From: Methanobacteriota archaeon
GTDB lineage: Archaea > Thermoplasmatota > Poseidoniia > Poseidoniales > Poseidoniaceae
NCBI GenBank assembly: GCA_002709705.1
Contig: PAQE01000008.1
Coordinates: 4,380 to 56,940, forward strand
Direction: 5' to 3'
DNA: 52,561 bases
The stretch's first letter is position 1; the number at the start of each line of letters is the position of its first letter. A model generated the notes under the pieces. It was given only the letters and a program-made list of their open reading frames with translations, was not told the origin of the DNA and did not search any database. The translations under genes and the position numbers were made by a program. Below, in pieces: positions 42,560 to 50,253 of this stretch.

Positions 42560-43891
42560 ATGGCGAAGGAGTTCTGGATTGGCGATGTCCAGGCTGGTGC
42601 ACACGATGGTGCAGAAGTTGAATTGAAGGGATGGATTAAAAGATCTCGTGGTTCAAATAAAATCAGATTCGTTGTACTGAGAGACTCCACAGGTACAATT
42701 CAGTGCGTAGCTAAGCGTGATGTAATCGGCGATGAATCCTTTGAATCACTCAAAGGAGCATTGATTGAAGCATCTTTAATTCTCAAAGGAACCGTAAATG
42801 CTGATGAAAGAGCACCAGGTGGGCACGAGTTGATTGTGACAAGTGCAGAAGTGGTTGGTGCTGTAAGAGCAGAAACCCCATTCCCAATTACAGAATCAGC
42901 CATGGAAGCAGCAGATGGTGGAGAAACAGAGTTCCTTCTAGATAACAGGCATCTCTACCTGAGAACTGGTAGAATGACTGACATGCTGAAAATCCGTTCT
43001 AGTGTTTTTGGAGCAATTCATTCCTATTTCCGTGACAGAGATTTCACAGAATACCAAGCGCCAAACTTTGTTGCTGGCGCTGTTGAAGGAGGCTCTACAC
43101 TATTCGAAGTTCCATATTTCGGTCGTAAAGCATACTTGACTCAATCTTGGCAACTATACGCCGAAGCAGCAATGCCTGCATTGGAGAGGTTGTACACAAT
43201 CGCACCTTCATTCCGTGCTGAAAAAAGCAGAACTCGACGACATTTGACCGAGTTTTGGCATGCTGAAATGGAAGTGGCATGGGCATCAAATGCTGAAATT
43301 ATGTCACACGGTGAAGGCCTAGTTAGACACATTGCGAAAACCGTTCTTGAAGAGCGAGAGAGTGAACTTAGCAGCATAGATAGAGACCTAGACCTACTAG
43401 CAAGATATGCGGACAACCCATATCCTAGAATGCGATATGATGAGGCTGTTGAAACACTTCAAGGGATGAATATTGATATTGAATGGGGACAAGATTTGGA
43501 TTATTCCAAAGAAAAAGTACTCACACAAGATTTCGAAGTTCCACACTTCCTAACACACTACCCAAAGATTGCCAAACCATTCTACCACAGGGTTGACCCT
43601 GATGATGGAAACTATGTGCTATGTCACGACCTTTTGGCTCCTGAAGGATATGGAGAAATCATTGGTGGAGGGGAGAGAACTTGGTCCGAAGAAGAGATTC
43701 TTGCAAGAATCGATGAGGAAGGAGTTCCACGTGAACCATACCAGTTTTACATCGACACACGAACCTACGGTGGAGTCCCTCACGGCGGATTCGGATTAGG
43801 AGTTGACAGAGTATGCTCATGGCTTTCTGGTGCAGATCATATCAGAGAGGTTATTCCATTCCCGAGAGATTCGAGAAGAGTTACTCCTTGA
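42560..43891 (+). CDS. asnS: Asparaginyl-tRNA synthetase
   Basis: A class IIb synthetase of 443 residues. The N-terminal OB anticodon-binding domain (VELKGWIKRSRGSNKIRFVVL) is followed by the catalytic domain with FVAGAVEGGSTLFEVPYFG, AYLTQSWQLYAEA, motif 2 PSFRAEKSRTRRHLTEFWHA and motif 3 GGFGLGVDRVCSWL, ending in HIREVIPFPRDSRRVTP. The EGGSTLFEV stretch and the IPFPRDSRR ending resemble AsnRS more than archaeal AspRS (which usually ends in the R-x-x-L-x-P context); discrimination is by pattern only. A Shine-Dalgarno-like cggagtacc precedes the ATG. The 3' end overlaps the convergent phosphatase gene by 11 bp. Confidence 0.87.
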   Translation: MAKEFWIGDVQAGAHDGAEVELKGWIKRSRGSNKIRFVVLRDSTGTIQCVAKRDVIGDESFESLKGALIEASLILKGTVNADERAPGGHELIVTSAEVVGAVRAETPFPITESAMEAADGGETEFLLDNRHLYLRTGRMTDMLKIRSSVFGAIHSYFRDRDFTEYQAPNFVAGAVEGGSTLFEVPYFGRKAYLTQSWQLYAEAAMPALERLYTIAPSFRAEKSRTRRHLTEFWHAEMEVAWASNAEIMSHGEGLVRHIAKTVLEERESELSSIDRDLDLLARYADNPYPRMRYDEAVETLQGMNIDIEWGQDLDYSKEKVLTQDFEVPHFLTHYPKIAKPFYHRVDPDDGNYVLCHDLLAPEGYGEIIGGGERTWSEEEILARIDEEGVPREPYQFYIDTRTYGGVPHGGFGLGVDRVCSWLSGADHIREVIPFPRDSRRVTP

Positions 43892-44594
43892 TGTGATTCT
43901 TAATCACTTCCAGAACATCAATTAGATTGCGGCTTCTTATCGTTTTCTTGGCAATTGCTACAGGTTTCTCATCCCAAGGGTTGAAGCAAATAGACAGCTC
44001 ACTCTCTTGGAACATTCCAATGTCGCCGGCACTATCTCCGATAGAAATCGTGCGCTCTTTTGGAATATCGAGGCGCCTTTGTAACATCTTCACGATTGAG
44101 CCCTTGCCATTCATTTGAACTTGATATCTTCCAAAATCGTCAACTGTTCCATCATTTCTTTCCAGCCAACCATTTGTGAAGACATGGAACTTAGTATCGC
44201 ATCCTCGGTGGCGATTTATTCCACCCCAGCGCCTTCGCCAAGGCTCTGAACTGGGGAACATGCAGGCGATATCCCTCGCAGTTTCCTGCATTCCACCACT
44301 GATTATTGCGATTTCATGACCTTCGTCTAAAATCCATTGAAGGCATGCCTTCATGCCCTGCATTAGCGGAGTATCTTGACACAATTCCCTCATTTTTAGG
44401 TCAGTGATTTCAGGGTATGCTGCCTTGATCATAGCCAAATCCATCTTCAGCCAATCCCATTCGTCTAATTTTCCCTGATTGTAAAGATTGAATGCTTCTT
44501 CGTTGGAAATCTCAAGCCTATCATAGACATACTGCCATGTAGACATGTGGTCAACAAGGACTCTATCCATATCAAAACAAACCAGATATCGCAT
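43881..44594 (-). CDS. HAD superfamily phosphatase (SerB-like)
   Basis: A 237-residue haloacid-dehalogenase-fold phosphatase. Motif I is LVCFDMDRVLVDHMSTW (nucleophile Asp8 and Asp10), motif II Ser is in IAIISGGMQETA, and motif III/IV is SIGDSAGDIGMF. An alpha-helical cap lies between motifs I and II, as in phosphoserine phosphatase and related enzymes. The IISGGMQ spacing is SerB-like, but the substrate cannot be fixed from sequence. The small loop GINRHRGCDTKFHVFTNGW is atypical. Followed after 9 nt by the degenerate glycosyltransferase-like gene upstream on the same strand, so likely one operon. Confidence 0.85.
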   Translation of the reverse strand: MRYLVCFDMDRVLVDHMSTWQYVYDRLEISNEEAFNLYNQGKLDEWDWLKMDLAMIKAAYPEITDLKMRELCQDTPLMQGMKACLQWILDEGHEIAIISGGMQETARDIACMFPSSEPWRRRWGGINRHRGCDTKFHVFTNGWLERNDGTVDDFGRYQVQMNGKGSIVKMLQRRLDIPKERTISIGDSAGDIGMFQESELSICFNPWDEKPVAIAKKTIRSRNLIDVLEVIKNHIKE

Positions 44595-44603
44595 GAAATC
44601 GAC

Positions 44604-45428
44604 TCACTCATTTTTCGGCCAATGATTATACTGAGCCTGTATTTGTTTAACCTGCTTACCCATAATATAGAGAATCAGTCCAACCATCATTGCAAATAAT
44701 CCCATCAAAGTTACAGCAATAACCGCTAATCCCACACCTACACTGGTTTCATTCCATTCACTGAATGTATCCAAAACATCTCCTGACAATTTGTAACCAA
44801 CGATGAATAGAACAACACCTGGAATCCCAAACAGAAGTAACGGGTGTCGAGATTCTAACATCCAATAGAAAAGTTGAGCAAATTTAGAAGCAGTGGCAAG
44901 GGATTCTCTTTGTTGGACCTTGGGTGCTGGTTTGGAATGAAGCACGCGTACTCGCAAGTTTTGTTCTAACTCAAAAGGTGTGTCATCCGAGGATGATTCA
45001 GATAAGGCACTCAAACCCGAATTTGATGCTGCTAAGTGAGAGATCTGTGCTTCAGAATAAATTATTTCTTGAGGATTGGTATTATCGGTTTCCTCACTGA
45101 AAAAGGACATGTGAACATCCCAATTCTCTCTTGCTCTGTTGACGAGCAGGGGCATATCACGAAGTTTGAACCGATTAGTTACATGAATCAAAAGCGTGAA
45201 CCCATCATATTTGTCATCCAGTAATACTTTACCCAAAGTTGGAACTAGAATATTTCCTTGATGATTTATCACTCGACAATCGACTTTACTTGCCATTTGG
45301 ATTGTATCGTCACTGCTACCTAGGTCTAGCAAAATGACCTCATCACCCAACTCTCGAGCACGGACAACAAGTGAAACCAATCGCAGCTCGAAGTCCTTGC
45401 CCATCAACACAATTCGCAAGGACTCCAT
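44604..45428 (-). CDS. Degenerate family-2 glycosyltransferase-like membrane protein
   Basis: A 274-residue protein with a shortened GT-A-like domain: RARELGDEVILLDLGSSDDTI matches the nucleotide-binding strand of GT2 enzymes (usual V-D-D-G-S-x-D-G-T), but no D-x-D metal motif or QxxRW-type acceptor motif follows. The C-terminus has two helices around HPLLLFGIPGVVLFIVGY and VGLAVIAVTLMGLFAMMVG, the same arrangement and similar wording as the C-terminal helices of the active glycosyltransferase at 29701-30633. It is probably a catalytically inactive paralogue or a regulator/partner. In an operon with the HAD phosphatase. Confidence 0.7.
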   Translation of the reverse strand: MESLRIVLMGKDFELRLVSLVVRARELGDEVILLDLGSSDDTIQMASKVDCRVINHQGNILVPTLGKVLLDDKYDGFTLLIHVTNRFKLRDMPLLVNRARENWDVHMSFFSEETDNTNPQEIIYSEAQISHLAASNSGLSALSESSSDDTPFELEQNLRVRVLHSKPAPKVQQRESLATASKFAQLFYWMLESRHPLLLFGIPGVVLFIVGYKLSGDVLDTFSEWNETSVGVGLAVIAVTLMGLFAMMVGLILYIMGKQVKQIQAQYNHWPKNE

Positions 45429-45513
45429 ACATCGCCGGTATTCTTCTAAGTCATGAAGTTCATGGATGATTTTTGATTGATAAGCGGTTTTCCTAGGATA
45501 CTGTTTTTCCCCA

Positions 45514-46113
45514 TCAACCTAGAACTTCAAGGGCTTCAGACAATACGCTGCTGTTGTACCAGTATGTCTTGTTCTTCCAAATCGTATTTCCTTCACCATC
45601 CAAAATTGTGAAAGAAGGTGTGGCAGGAGTTTCAAATGCTGTGGAATAATCAAACTCCGTTTCTTGATTCTTGTCAACATCGAGTGCTGGTTGGCCTTCA
45701 TTAGGAATAAGTACTGGCCAGAGAGATTCTGTCGAACTATTACTAGAAGCGTATACTTCAATCACTTCATCACGTGATTCAAATGAGGGATAACGGTGTA
45801 TTGTAACTATTCTTGTGTCGTTTGAGATATTTCCACTTCGCATTTCTTCTGCAATCATTTCTGTCCAATCATGGCACCCACTACAACCAGTCGAAACCCA
45901 CAGAATCATGGTGTTCTTGCCATTCGCATCCTGCAACAAGTCCATTGTTTCTACACGGTCAATCTCTCTGTATGCTGTTTCTGCAATGATATTCAAACGC
46001 TCTGGAATTTCCAGCCCATCTTCTGTTTCTACGCTTTCAATGGCGGCAGGGGCGGTACATCCCGGAAACATCAGAAGTAACGTAAGCACCAGCCATGAAG
46101 CGTTCCTAAGCAT
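45514..46113 (-). CDS. Thioredoxin-like lipoprotein
   Basis: A 199-residue exported protein with a lipobox-type signal, LTLLLMFPGCTAP (lipidation Cys19), so it is probably lipid-anchored outside the membrane. A thioredoxin-like domain follows with the Cys77-Ser-Gly-Cys80 motif in WVSTGCSGCHDW and a cis-Pro strand ETPATPSFTILDGEG. It may oxidise, reduce or isomerise disulfides in surface proteins, complementing the VKOR/TlpA pair elsewhere in the window. It has its own transcription unit between convergent/divergent neighbours. Confidence 0.85.
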   Translation of the reverse strand: MLRNASWLVLTLLLMFPGCTAPAAIESVETEDGLEIPERLNIIAETAYREIDRVETMDLLQDANGKNTMILWVSTGCSGCHDWTEMIAEEMRSGNISNDTRIVTIHRYPSFESRDEVIEVYASSNSSTESLWPVLIPNEGQPALDVDKNQETEFDYSTAFETPATPSFTILDGEGNTIWKNKTYWYNSSVLSEALEVLG

Positions 46114-46163
46114 GTGATTATGTTTGTATAATTTCTTTTGAAGATTTGTTTCTCAAAGCATGA

Positions 46164-46172
46164 AGTTATCAT
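46164..46172 (+). promoter_or_regulatory. TATA-like element for the second glycosyltransferase
   Basis: The sequence agttatcat is centred 26 nt before the ATG at 46194; no Shine-Dalgarno precedes that ATG. Confidence 0.35.
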
Positions 46173-46193
46173 GCGAAACTACCTCGCAGCACC

Positions 46194-47036
46194 ATGTACC
46201 AAGGGATGAGGATAGGAGTCGTCATCCCTGCTAGAAACGAAGCTAAACATCTCCCTGGCGTTCTTTCGGGAATCCCTTCATTTGTCGATAAAGTCGTTGT
46301 TGTCGATGACGGCTCAACAGACGGAACTGGCGATTTGGCAAGAGATGCTGAATTGGTTAGATTAGAAGGAGAAGGAGTTGGATCAGCAATAGATCATGGC
46401 CATAGACATTTACTGGAAATTATGGATACAGAATTTATCTCTGTAGTCATGGCTGGAGATGGTCAGATGGACCCTGAAGATATGGAATCATTGATTGCTC
46501 CAATAATCAATCAACAAGCGCACCACTCCAAGGGAGAGAGATTGGATAGGGCTGGAAAAATGCCGTTATACAGAAGAATTGGAACCCTACTTTTGTCAAT
46601 TTTAACGACTCTTGCTTGTGGACAAACAATCAGAGACCCTCAGTGTGGATACACTGCAACTAGTAGCAAAGTTCTGAAATCTTGGAATTGGGAACGCTCC
46701 TGGAAGGGCTATGGTTATCCAAACTGGTGGCTGATGGCACTTTCAGAAAAGGGATGGAGAATCGCTCATGTCCCCGTAAAAGCGATCTATGAAGGACAAA
46801 AAAGTGGAATACGCGTTTCGACTTTCTTACCCAAAGTTGCAATCATGCTATTGATTGGATTACATACCCGAATTATTAGAAATACACTAAATAATCCAAG
46901 CATACCAATAGTGATTACATGGGTAACATACATTTCAGCTTGGATCTATAATCCCCTACTGTTTGTGGTTACTCACTTGAGTGACAGAATACATGTTTCA
47001 TACATTTTGAGGGATGCTAATGAGAATTCCAGGTAG
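46194..47036 (+). CDS. Family-2 glycosyltransferase with C-terminal membrane helices
   Basis: A 280-residue GT-A enzyme. GVVIPARNEAKHLPGVL and VVVVDDGSTDGTGDLA form the nucleotide-sugar site, MAGDGQMDPEDME carries the metal-binding Asp residues, and DPQCGYTATSSKVL is the acceptor region seen in polyprenyl-phosphate sugar transferases. The C-terminal ~70 residues hold two hydrophobic helices. The likely role is a hexose transfer onto polyprenyl phosphate or a glycan; substrate unknown. An alternative Met lies four codons in. The 3' end overlaps the parvulin gene by 23 nt, so the two are translationally coupled. Confidence 0.88.
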   Translation: MYQGMRIGVVIPARNEAKHLPGVLSGIPSFVDKVVVVDDGSTDGTGDLARDAELVRLEGEGVGSAIDHGHRHLLEIMDTEFISVVMAGDGQMDPEDMESLIAPIINQQAHHSKGERLDRAGKMPLYRRIGTLLLSILTTLACGQTIRDPQCGYTATSSKVLKSWNWERSWKGYGYPNWWLMALSEKGWRIAHVPVKAIYEGQKSGIRVSTFLPKVAIMLLIGLHTRIIRNTLNNPSIPIVITWVTYISAWIYNPLLFVVTHLSDRIHVSYILRDANENSR

Positions 47037-47325
47037 ATATGCTCACGCCAGGCATATTCTAGTTGGCTCTAAAGCAGAAGCACAGGCAATTTTGAATGAG
47101 ATTACCAATGCAAGGAAGCCCCTGAAAATGTTCAAAAAGATGGCTCGAGACTATTCCAAATGTCCCACATCAGAGAAAAAAGGTGACTTGGGAGAGTTCC
47201 ATGAAAGACAGATGGATCCTGCTTTTTCCAAACAAGTTTGGGCTCAAGAACTAGAACAATGTGATTGTTTTATCAAAACCCGTTTTGGCTTTCACCTAAT
47301 ATGGGTACATTCACGGGACGAGTAG
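47014..47325 (+). CDS. Parvulin-type peptidyl-prolyl cis-trans isomerase
   Basis: A stand-alone 103-residue rotamase of the PpiC family. The signature runs RYAHARHILVGSKAEAQAIL, FKKMARDYSKCPTSEKKG, DLGEFHERQMDPAFSKQVW, and ends in TRFGFHLIWVHSRDE, all parvulin core positions (His near start, Cys/Ser loop, Met/Phe pocket, terminal His). No signal peptide, so it is cytosolic. Starts at 47014 or 47020 inside the glycosyltransferase gene. Archaeal single-domain parvulins assist folding. Confidence 0.92.
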   Translation: MLMRIPGRYAHARHILVGSKAEAQAILNEITNARKPLKMFKKMARDYSKCPTSEKKGDLGEFHERQMDPAFSKQVWAQELEQCDCFIKTRFGFHLIWVHSRDE

Positions 47326-47327
47326 TG

Positions 47328-47558
47328 TCACTCTTCTTCAGAAGGTAATAGATTATCATATCTGTAATCGATTTTTTCAGAAACTGCGGCAAAAACTATT
47401 GCAAAAAATAGTGGAATTGAAAAAAGGGCAAAAATATTAGAAATCATAGTTACGATTACCAATATCGATATAATTAGAACAAATAGGGGTATACTGAGTT
47501 TTAACTCTAAATCGTCACTCAACCTAAAGAATAGAAACTTTGTTGGCTGAATGGCCAT
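47328..47558 (-). CDS. Small two-helix membrane protein, function unknown
   Basis: A 76-residue protein with two hydrophobic helices (about 22-42 and 44-60, LFVLIISILVIVTMISNIF and LFSIPLFFAIVFAAVS) and charged ends, the C-terminus being acidic (NLLPSEEE). It lies 15 nt downstream of another two-helix membrane protein gene on the same strand, so the pair may form a complex. No family recognised. Its stop is 2 nt from the parvulin stop (convergent). Confidence 0.6.
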   Translation of the reverse strand: MAIQPTKFLFFRLSDDLELKLSIPLFVLIISILVIVTMISNIFALFSIPLFFAIVFAAVSEKIDYRYDNLLPSEEE

Positions 47559-47573
47559 TCCCTGGCCACTTTG

Positions 47574-48026
47574 CTATTCTTCATCACTTGCAGTTTCATC
47601 GGATTGAACTTCTTTAGATTCACTAACACCCGGATCAATAATTATGGCATTATTTCCTGTAGATGACATGTATTGAATCGAATACTCTTTTTGCAGTTCT
47701 AATTTTGCGGCTTCCATCTCAAGGAATTTTGTTCGAATCAACTCGTACTCCGCCAAATCATAGTCGTACTTTTCCCTGGCTCTTCGTCTAGCACTAGCAT
47801 CAAATCTGATTAGTGCCCAGCCTGAAAGGAGGAAACCCAATCCGATAATTCCATTCCTCTCATCGGAAACATGATCGAAAGTGCCGCTAGGTAATTTCAA
47901 CAGAATCATCAAACCAATGCTACCGAGAGATACGAATAGAATGAATGTACAAAATTCATACAAATCCAATGAGGTTCTTCTCTTCTTTTTGGGTTTGTTC
48001 TGCATTACATTCCAACGGCTAGCCAT
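47574..48026 (-). CDS. Membrane protein with two helices and a cytosolic coiled-coil tail, function unknown
   Basis: A 150-residue protein: basic N-terminus (MQNKPKKKRRTS), two helices at about 25-46 and 60-78, then a basic junction RFDASARRRAREKYDYD and a heptad-like helix (LAEYELIRTKFLEMEAAKLEL) ending in an acidic disordered tail (SKEVQSDETASDEE). It could be a scaffold at the membrane. No known family. It precedes the 76-residue membrane protein and follows the tRNA-Pro gene on the same strand. Confidence 0.62.
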   Translation of the reverse strand: MASRWNVMQNKPKKKRRTSLDLYEFCTFILFVSLGSIGLMILLKLPSGTFDHVSDERNGIIGLGFLLSGWALIRFDASARRRAREKYDYDLAEYELIRTKFLEMEAAKLELQKEYSIQYMSSTGNNAIIIDPGVSESKEVQSDETASDEE

Positions 48027-48072
48027 GCTACTCCTATAATTACGAAATAGATTAACATTACCTCATTCAAAA

Positions 48073-48150
48073 TGGTGGGTCTGCCCAGATTTGAACTGGG
48101 GTCCAAGCGTCCCAAACGCCCGAGTATAGGCCAAGCTAACCCACAAACCC
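48073..48150 (-). tRNA. tRNA-Pro (TGG)
   Basis: Minus-strand cloverleaf. The acceptor GGGTTTG pairs with CAGACCC (one G-U), the anticodon stem GGGCG/CGCTT encloses loop TTTGGGA with anticodon TGG, and the T arm is CCCAG-TTCAAAT-CTGGG. Discriminator A is followed by an encoded CCA. The D stem is weak. No intron. Confidence 0.9.
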
Positions 48151-48186
48151 TTCCAAACCATGCGCAAATGTTCCCCTTCTTGAATG

Positions 48187-48603
48187 TCACCCAAGAAGAA
48201 GGTATGTCCCGTCATTCTGTCTAATGAGTAATCCTTGGCTTACAGCTTCCTCTGCTACATTTTCTGCATCGACTGAGATTCCTTTGCCTCGTAAAGCACC
48301 TGCAAGCCTTTCAAGGTGAATTATGTCGTCAACAGCTGCTATTCTTATGCATGCGAACAATTGACTCGCACTTGGATTCTCATTCACTTCTATTGCCTTA
48401 GGTAATTTTTCGCGCATTTCGTCACGAAGGTTCTCTGGCATGTTTGCAATAGCAACTTCACGTTGGAGTTCACTTGCATTATCTACAACAGAAACTATTT
48501 GCAAATCATCACCGGCAATATTTCCACAATGTGGACACTTGCGAGTTTTACCCATTACCCCCCAACAGCGTTCGCAACTTGGACAGCGAACTACCGTATA
48601 CAC
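48187..48603 (-). CDS. Zinc-ribbon protein with winged-helix-like C-terminus (DUF5817-like)
   Basis: A 138-residue protein. The N-terminal zinc ribbon is CPSCERCWGVMGKTRKCPHCG (Cys8, 11 and the CPHC pair; shown here in part as RCPSCERCW and KCPHCG), resembling the MYAVV-C-x-x-C start of haloarchaeal DUF5817. A helical region follows (LQREVAIANMPENLRDEMRE), then a C-terminal part with EVNENPSASQLFACIRI, VDAENVAEEAVSQGLL and RQNDGTYLLLG that looks like a winged helix. A transcription- or RNA-related role is plausible. The gene starts 9 nt after the stop of the arginine-decarboxylase homologue on the same strand, with gaggtga as ribosome site. Confidence 0.72.
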   Translation of the reverse strand: MYTVVRCPSCERCWGVMGKTRKCPHCGNIAGDDLQIVSVVDNASELQREVAIANMPENLRDEMREKLPKAIEVNENPSASQLFACIRIAAVDDIIHLERLAGALRGKGISVDAENVAEEAVSQGLLIRQNDGTYLLLG

Positions 48604-48612
48604 GAAGTCACC

Positions 48613-49320
48613 TCAAAGCGAGAAATCTGTGCTACCATCAGACGGTTTCCTACCGCCAGGTCGCATGGCGGGAGCAGCCGGAGCCTTTGTGTCGACTCTG
48701 CGTGCCGCATTAGCCATAGCATCAGTAGCTTGTCGAGTCAGTCCTGCACGAACTCGACCAACGTTTCCACCGCCTGACATCTTTAGTGACTCAGGCAGGA
48801 TCAGAGCTGCCATAGCAACTCCGTAATGTTCCTGAGCAGCGGTTACTTCATCAACTGCTACATCGAAAGAAACAACTTCTAAATCACGGCTGGCAAGCCT
48901 TCTTTGCAGGTTTCTCTTTAGCAGCGATTCGGTTTCTTCGTAATCTAATTCAGTAGCAATTTTCGCAACAATTGCACATTCTTCACCTTCAGGAGTAGTA
49001 CAAGCAGCCCATGCCACTCCTGCACAAGCGGTTCCGCCATTGTAAGCATATGATGTCGACAAATGACACTCTACCAATGAACCCATAGGGAGTGGTTGAG
49101 GCGGAGTTGCCTCGAAACCCATGGGTAAGAAAGCACCCTGAACTTCAATCAATCTTGAGTCACCAAGGCCCATTTCAACTAATCCTTGATCATACGCATC
49201 TTCTGCATTTTCACCCCATGGAGCAACTGCAGTCATTAACCAACCCGGACATGCACCTGCAGTCGGAGATGGACCCTTACCGGAACCGAACATAGTAGGT
49301 CGAGTATGGGCTAGGTTCAT
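48613..49320 (-). CDS. Pyruvoyl-dependent arginine decarboxylase homologue lacking the self-cleavage serines
   Basis: The family (PvlArgDC) self-cleaves between two serines to make a pyruvoyl group and decarboxylates arginine to agmatine. This 235-residue protein keeps the fold: LVEMGLGDSRLIEV before the cleavage site, PPQPLPMGSLVECHLS after it, then GGTACAGVAWA, and EETESLLKRNLQRRLASRDL followed by AVDEVTAAQEHYGVAMAALIL. But where M. jannaschii PvlArgDC has ISSIMPP, this one reads VQGAFLP: both serines are replaced by Gln-Gly. It cannot form the cofactor by the known route. The C-terminal ~35 residues (RVRAGLTRQAT, PAAPAMRPGGRKPS) are an extra basic/Pro tail. The start is ATG 49320; the open frame continues upstream antisense to another gene. 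Confidence 0.75.
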   Translation of the reverse strand: MNLAHTRPTMFGSGKGPSPTAGACPGWLMTAVAPWGENAEDAYDQGLVEMGLGDSRLIEVQGAFLPMGFEATPPQPLPMGSLVECHLSTSYAYNGGTACAGVAWAACTTPEGEECAIVAKIATELDYEETESLLKRNLQRRLASRDLEVVSFDVAVDEVTAAQEHYGVAMAALILPESLKMSGGGNVGRVRAGLTRQATDAMANAARRVDTKAPAAPAMRPGGRKPSDGSTDFSL

Positions 49321-49345
49321 CAACACCTTGGTTCGAGAGGCTAGT

Positions 49346-49633
49346 ATGACCAGCAATTCCAGGGGCATTCTCGTGCTGGGAGCATCTCTGCTGATGATTG
49401 CTACCTTGGGTATGTCAACGGTCAGCGGAACAGGATGGGTAATTCCTATGGCGACATTGCTTTCAGGAATATTCTTGATTCTGGTATTTTCATTCATCAC
49501 AATTTCTGAAGATAAACAACGAGGAAGCACTCCCGTTAGTAATTCAAGAGAGAATGTTTCAGAAAATATAGAGTCTAATGCTGAGGATTTACCTGACCCC
49601 AATGATTCAGGTTTTGACCTACCTATACTCTGA
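49346..49633 (+). CDS. Small membrane protein with acidic cytosolic or extracellular tail
   Basis: A 95-residue protein from the ATG at 49346: two helices (GILVLGASLLMIATLGMS and WVIPMATLLSGIFLILVFSFI) and a disordered acidic tail rich in Asn/Ser/Glu/Asp (NVSENIESNAEDLPDP). No family recognised. It is chosen over the antisense extension of the decarboxylase homologue because it has a coherent two-helix topology and the antisense frame there shows no homology. It converges with the ZPR1 gene (stop to stop, abutting). Confidence 0.6.
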   Translation: MTSNSRGILVLGASLLMIATLGMSTVSGTGWVIPMATLLSGIFLILVFSFITISEDKQRGSTPVSNSRENVSENIESNAEDLPDPNDSGFDLPIL

Positions 49634-50245
49634 TTATTCAGACAGTTCACTACTGTCGAAAACTGGTGATTCTGGGCCTGTGGGTAAATCAGTAAGTTCC
49701 TCAGAAGTCAACTCTCGCAATTCTGCGTCAGCATGAAGAATTTGCGAATGTCCATTCGGATCTAAAAATTCCAAAGTAACTGGATTAGGAATAGGGTCTT
49801 CCTTCAATTCAAGAAGGGTAGTATGCATTTCTTGCAGCCTTTTGATATCAGACATTTCGGCGTCATCTGTATAGGCTTGTCTAGTGACCATAATTATCAC
49901 TTCCATGAACCTATCAATTACACCCTCGACGTTTGATACATAACCTGTGGAAGCGCTACCTGGCTTAACTTCCAAATCGAGTTCTAAAAGACGGACTGTG
50001 CAAGAAGACGAGCGAACTACTCTGGCGCGTAAGTGTTCTGGTTTTGTGATTACCAAAGTCGATGCCCCCGGCTTTCTTCCTTCAGCAGGAATAAAATCGG
50101 TTTGCCTCCAGCCACATGAATTGCACAAGACCGTTACCTGTGTGTGTTCGCCAAAATATGGAATCTCGTCTACATGTGTCATCATGCCAACTTGTCCTTC
50201 GACAAAGCATACAGGGCATGAGATATCTACAGGCACAACATCCAT
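49634..50245 (-). CDS. ZPR1-type zinc-finger protein
   Basis: A 203-residue archaeal ZPR1-domain protein. The C4 zinc finger is ISCPVCFVEGQVGMM with LCNSCGWRQTDF, bracketing EIPYFGEHTQVTVL, the strongly conserved ZPR1 pattern. The second half is the A/B beta-domain (LRARVVRSSSCTVRLLELDL, TGYVSNVEGVIDRFMEVI) with a C-terminal acidic tail. Eukaryotic ZPR1 assists biogenesis of elongation factor 1A; an archaeal counterpart role is plausible. It lies 8 nt downstream of the sepF gene on the same strand, so the two are co-transcribed. Confidence 0.88.
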   Translation of the reverse strand: MDVVPVDISCPVCFVEGQVGMMTHVDEIPYFGEHTQVTVLCNSCGWRQTDFIPAEGRKPGASTLVITKPEHLRARVVRSSSCTVRLLELDLEVKPGSASTGYVSNVEGVIDRFMEVIIMVTRQAYTDDAEMSDIKRLQEMHTTLLELKEDPIPNPVTLEFLDPNGHSQILHADAELRELTSEELTDLPTGPESPVFDSSELSE

Positions 50246-50253
50246 TGTATCAC

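Noticed and set aside
48005-48190. 61-codon minus-strand frame
   Set aside because: It runs through the tRNA-Pro gene.
49321-49650. N-terminal extension of the decarboxylase homologue on the minus strand
   Set aside because: The open frame continues antisense to a coherent two-helix membrane protein gene; the extension has no family similarity, and the family's start matches the ATG at 49320.
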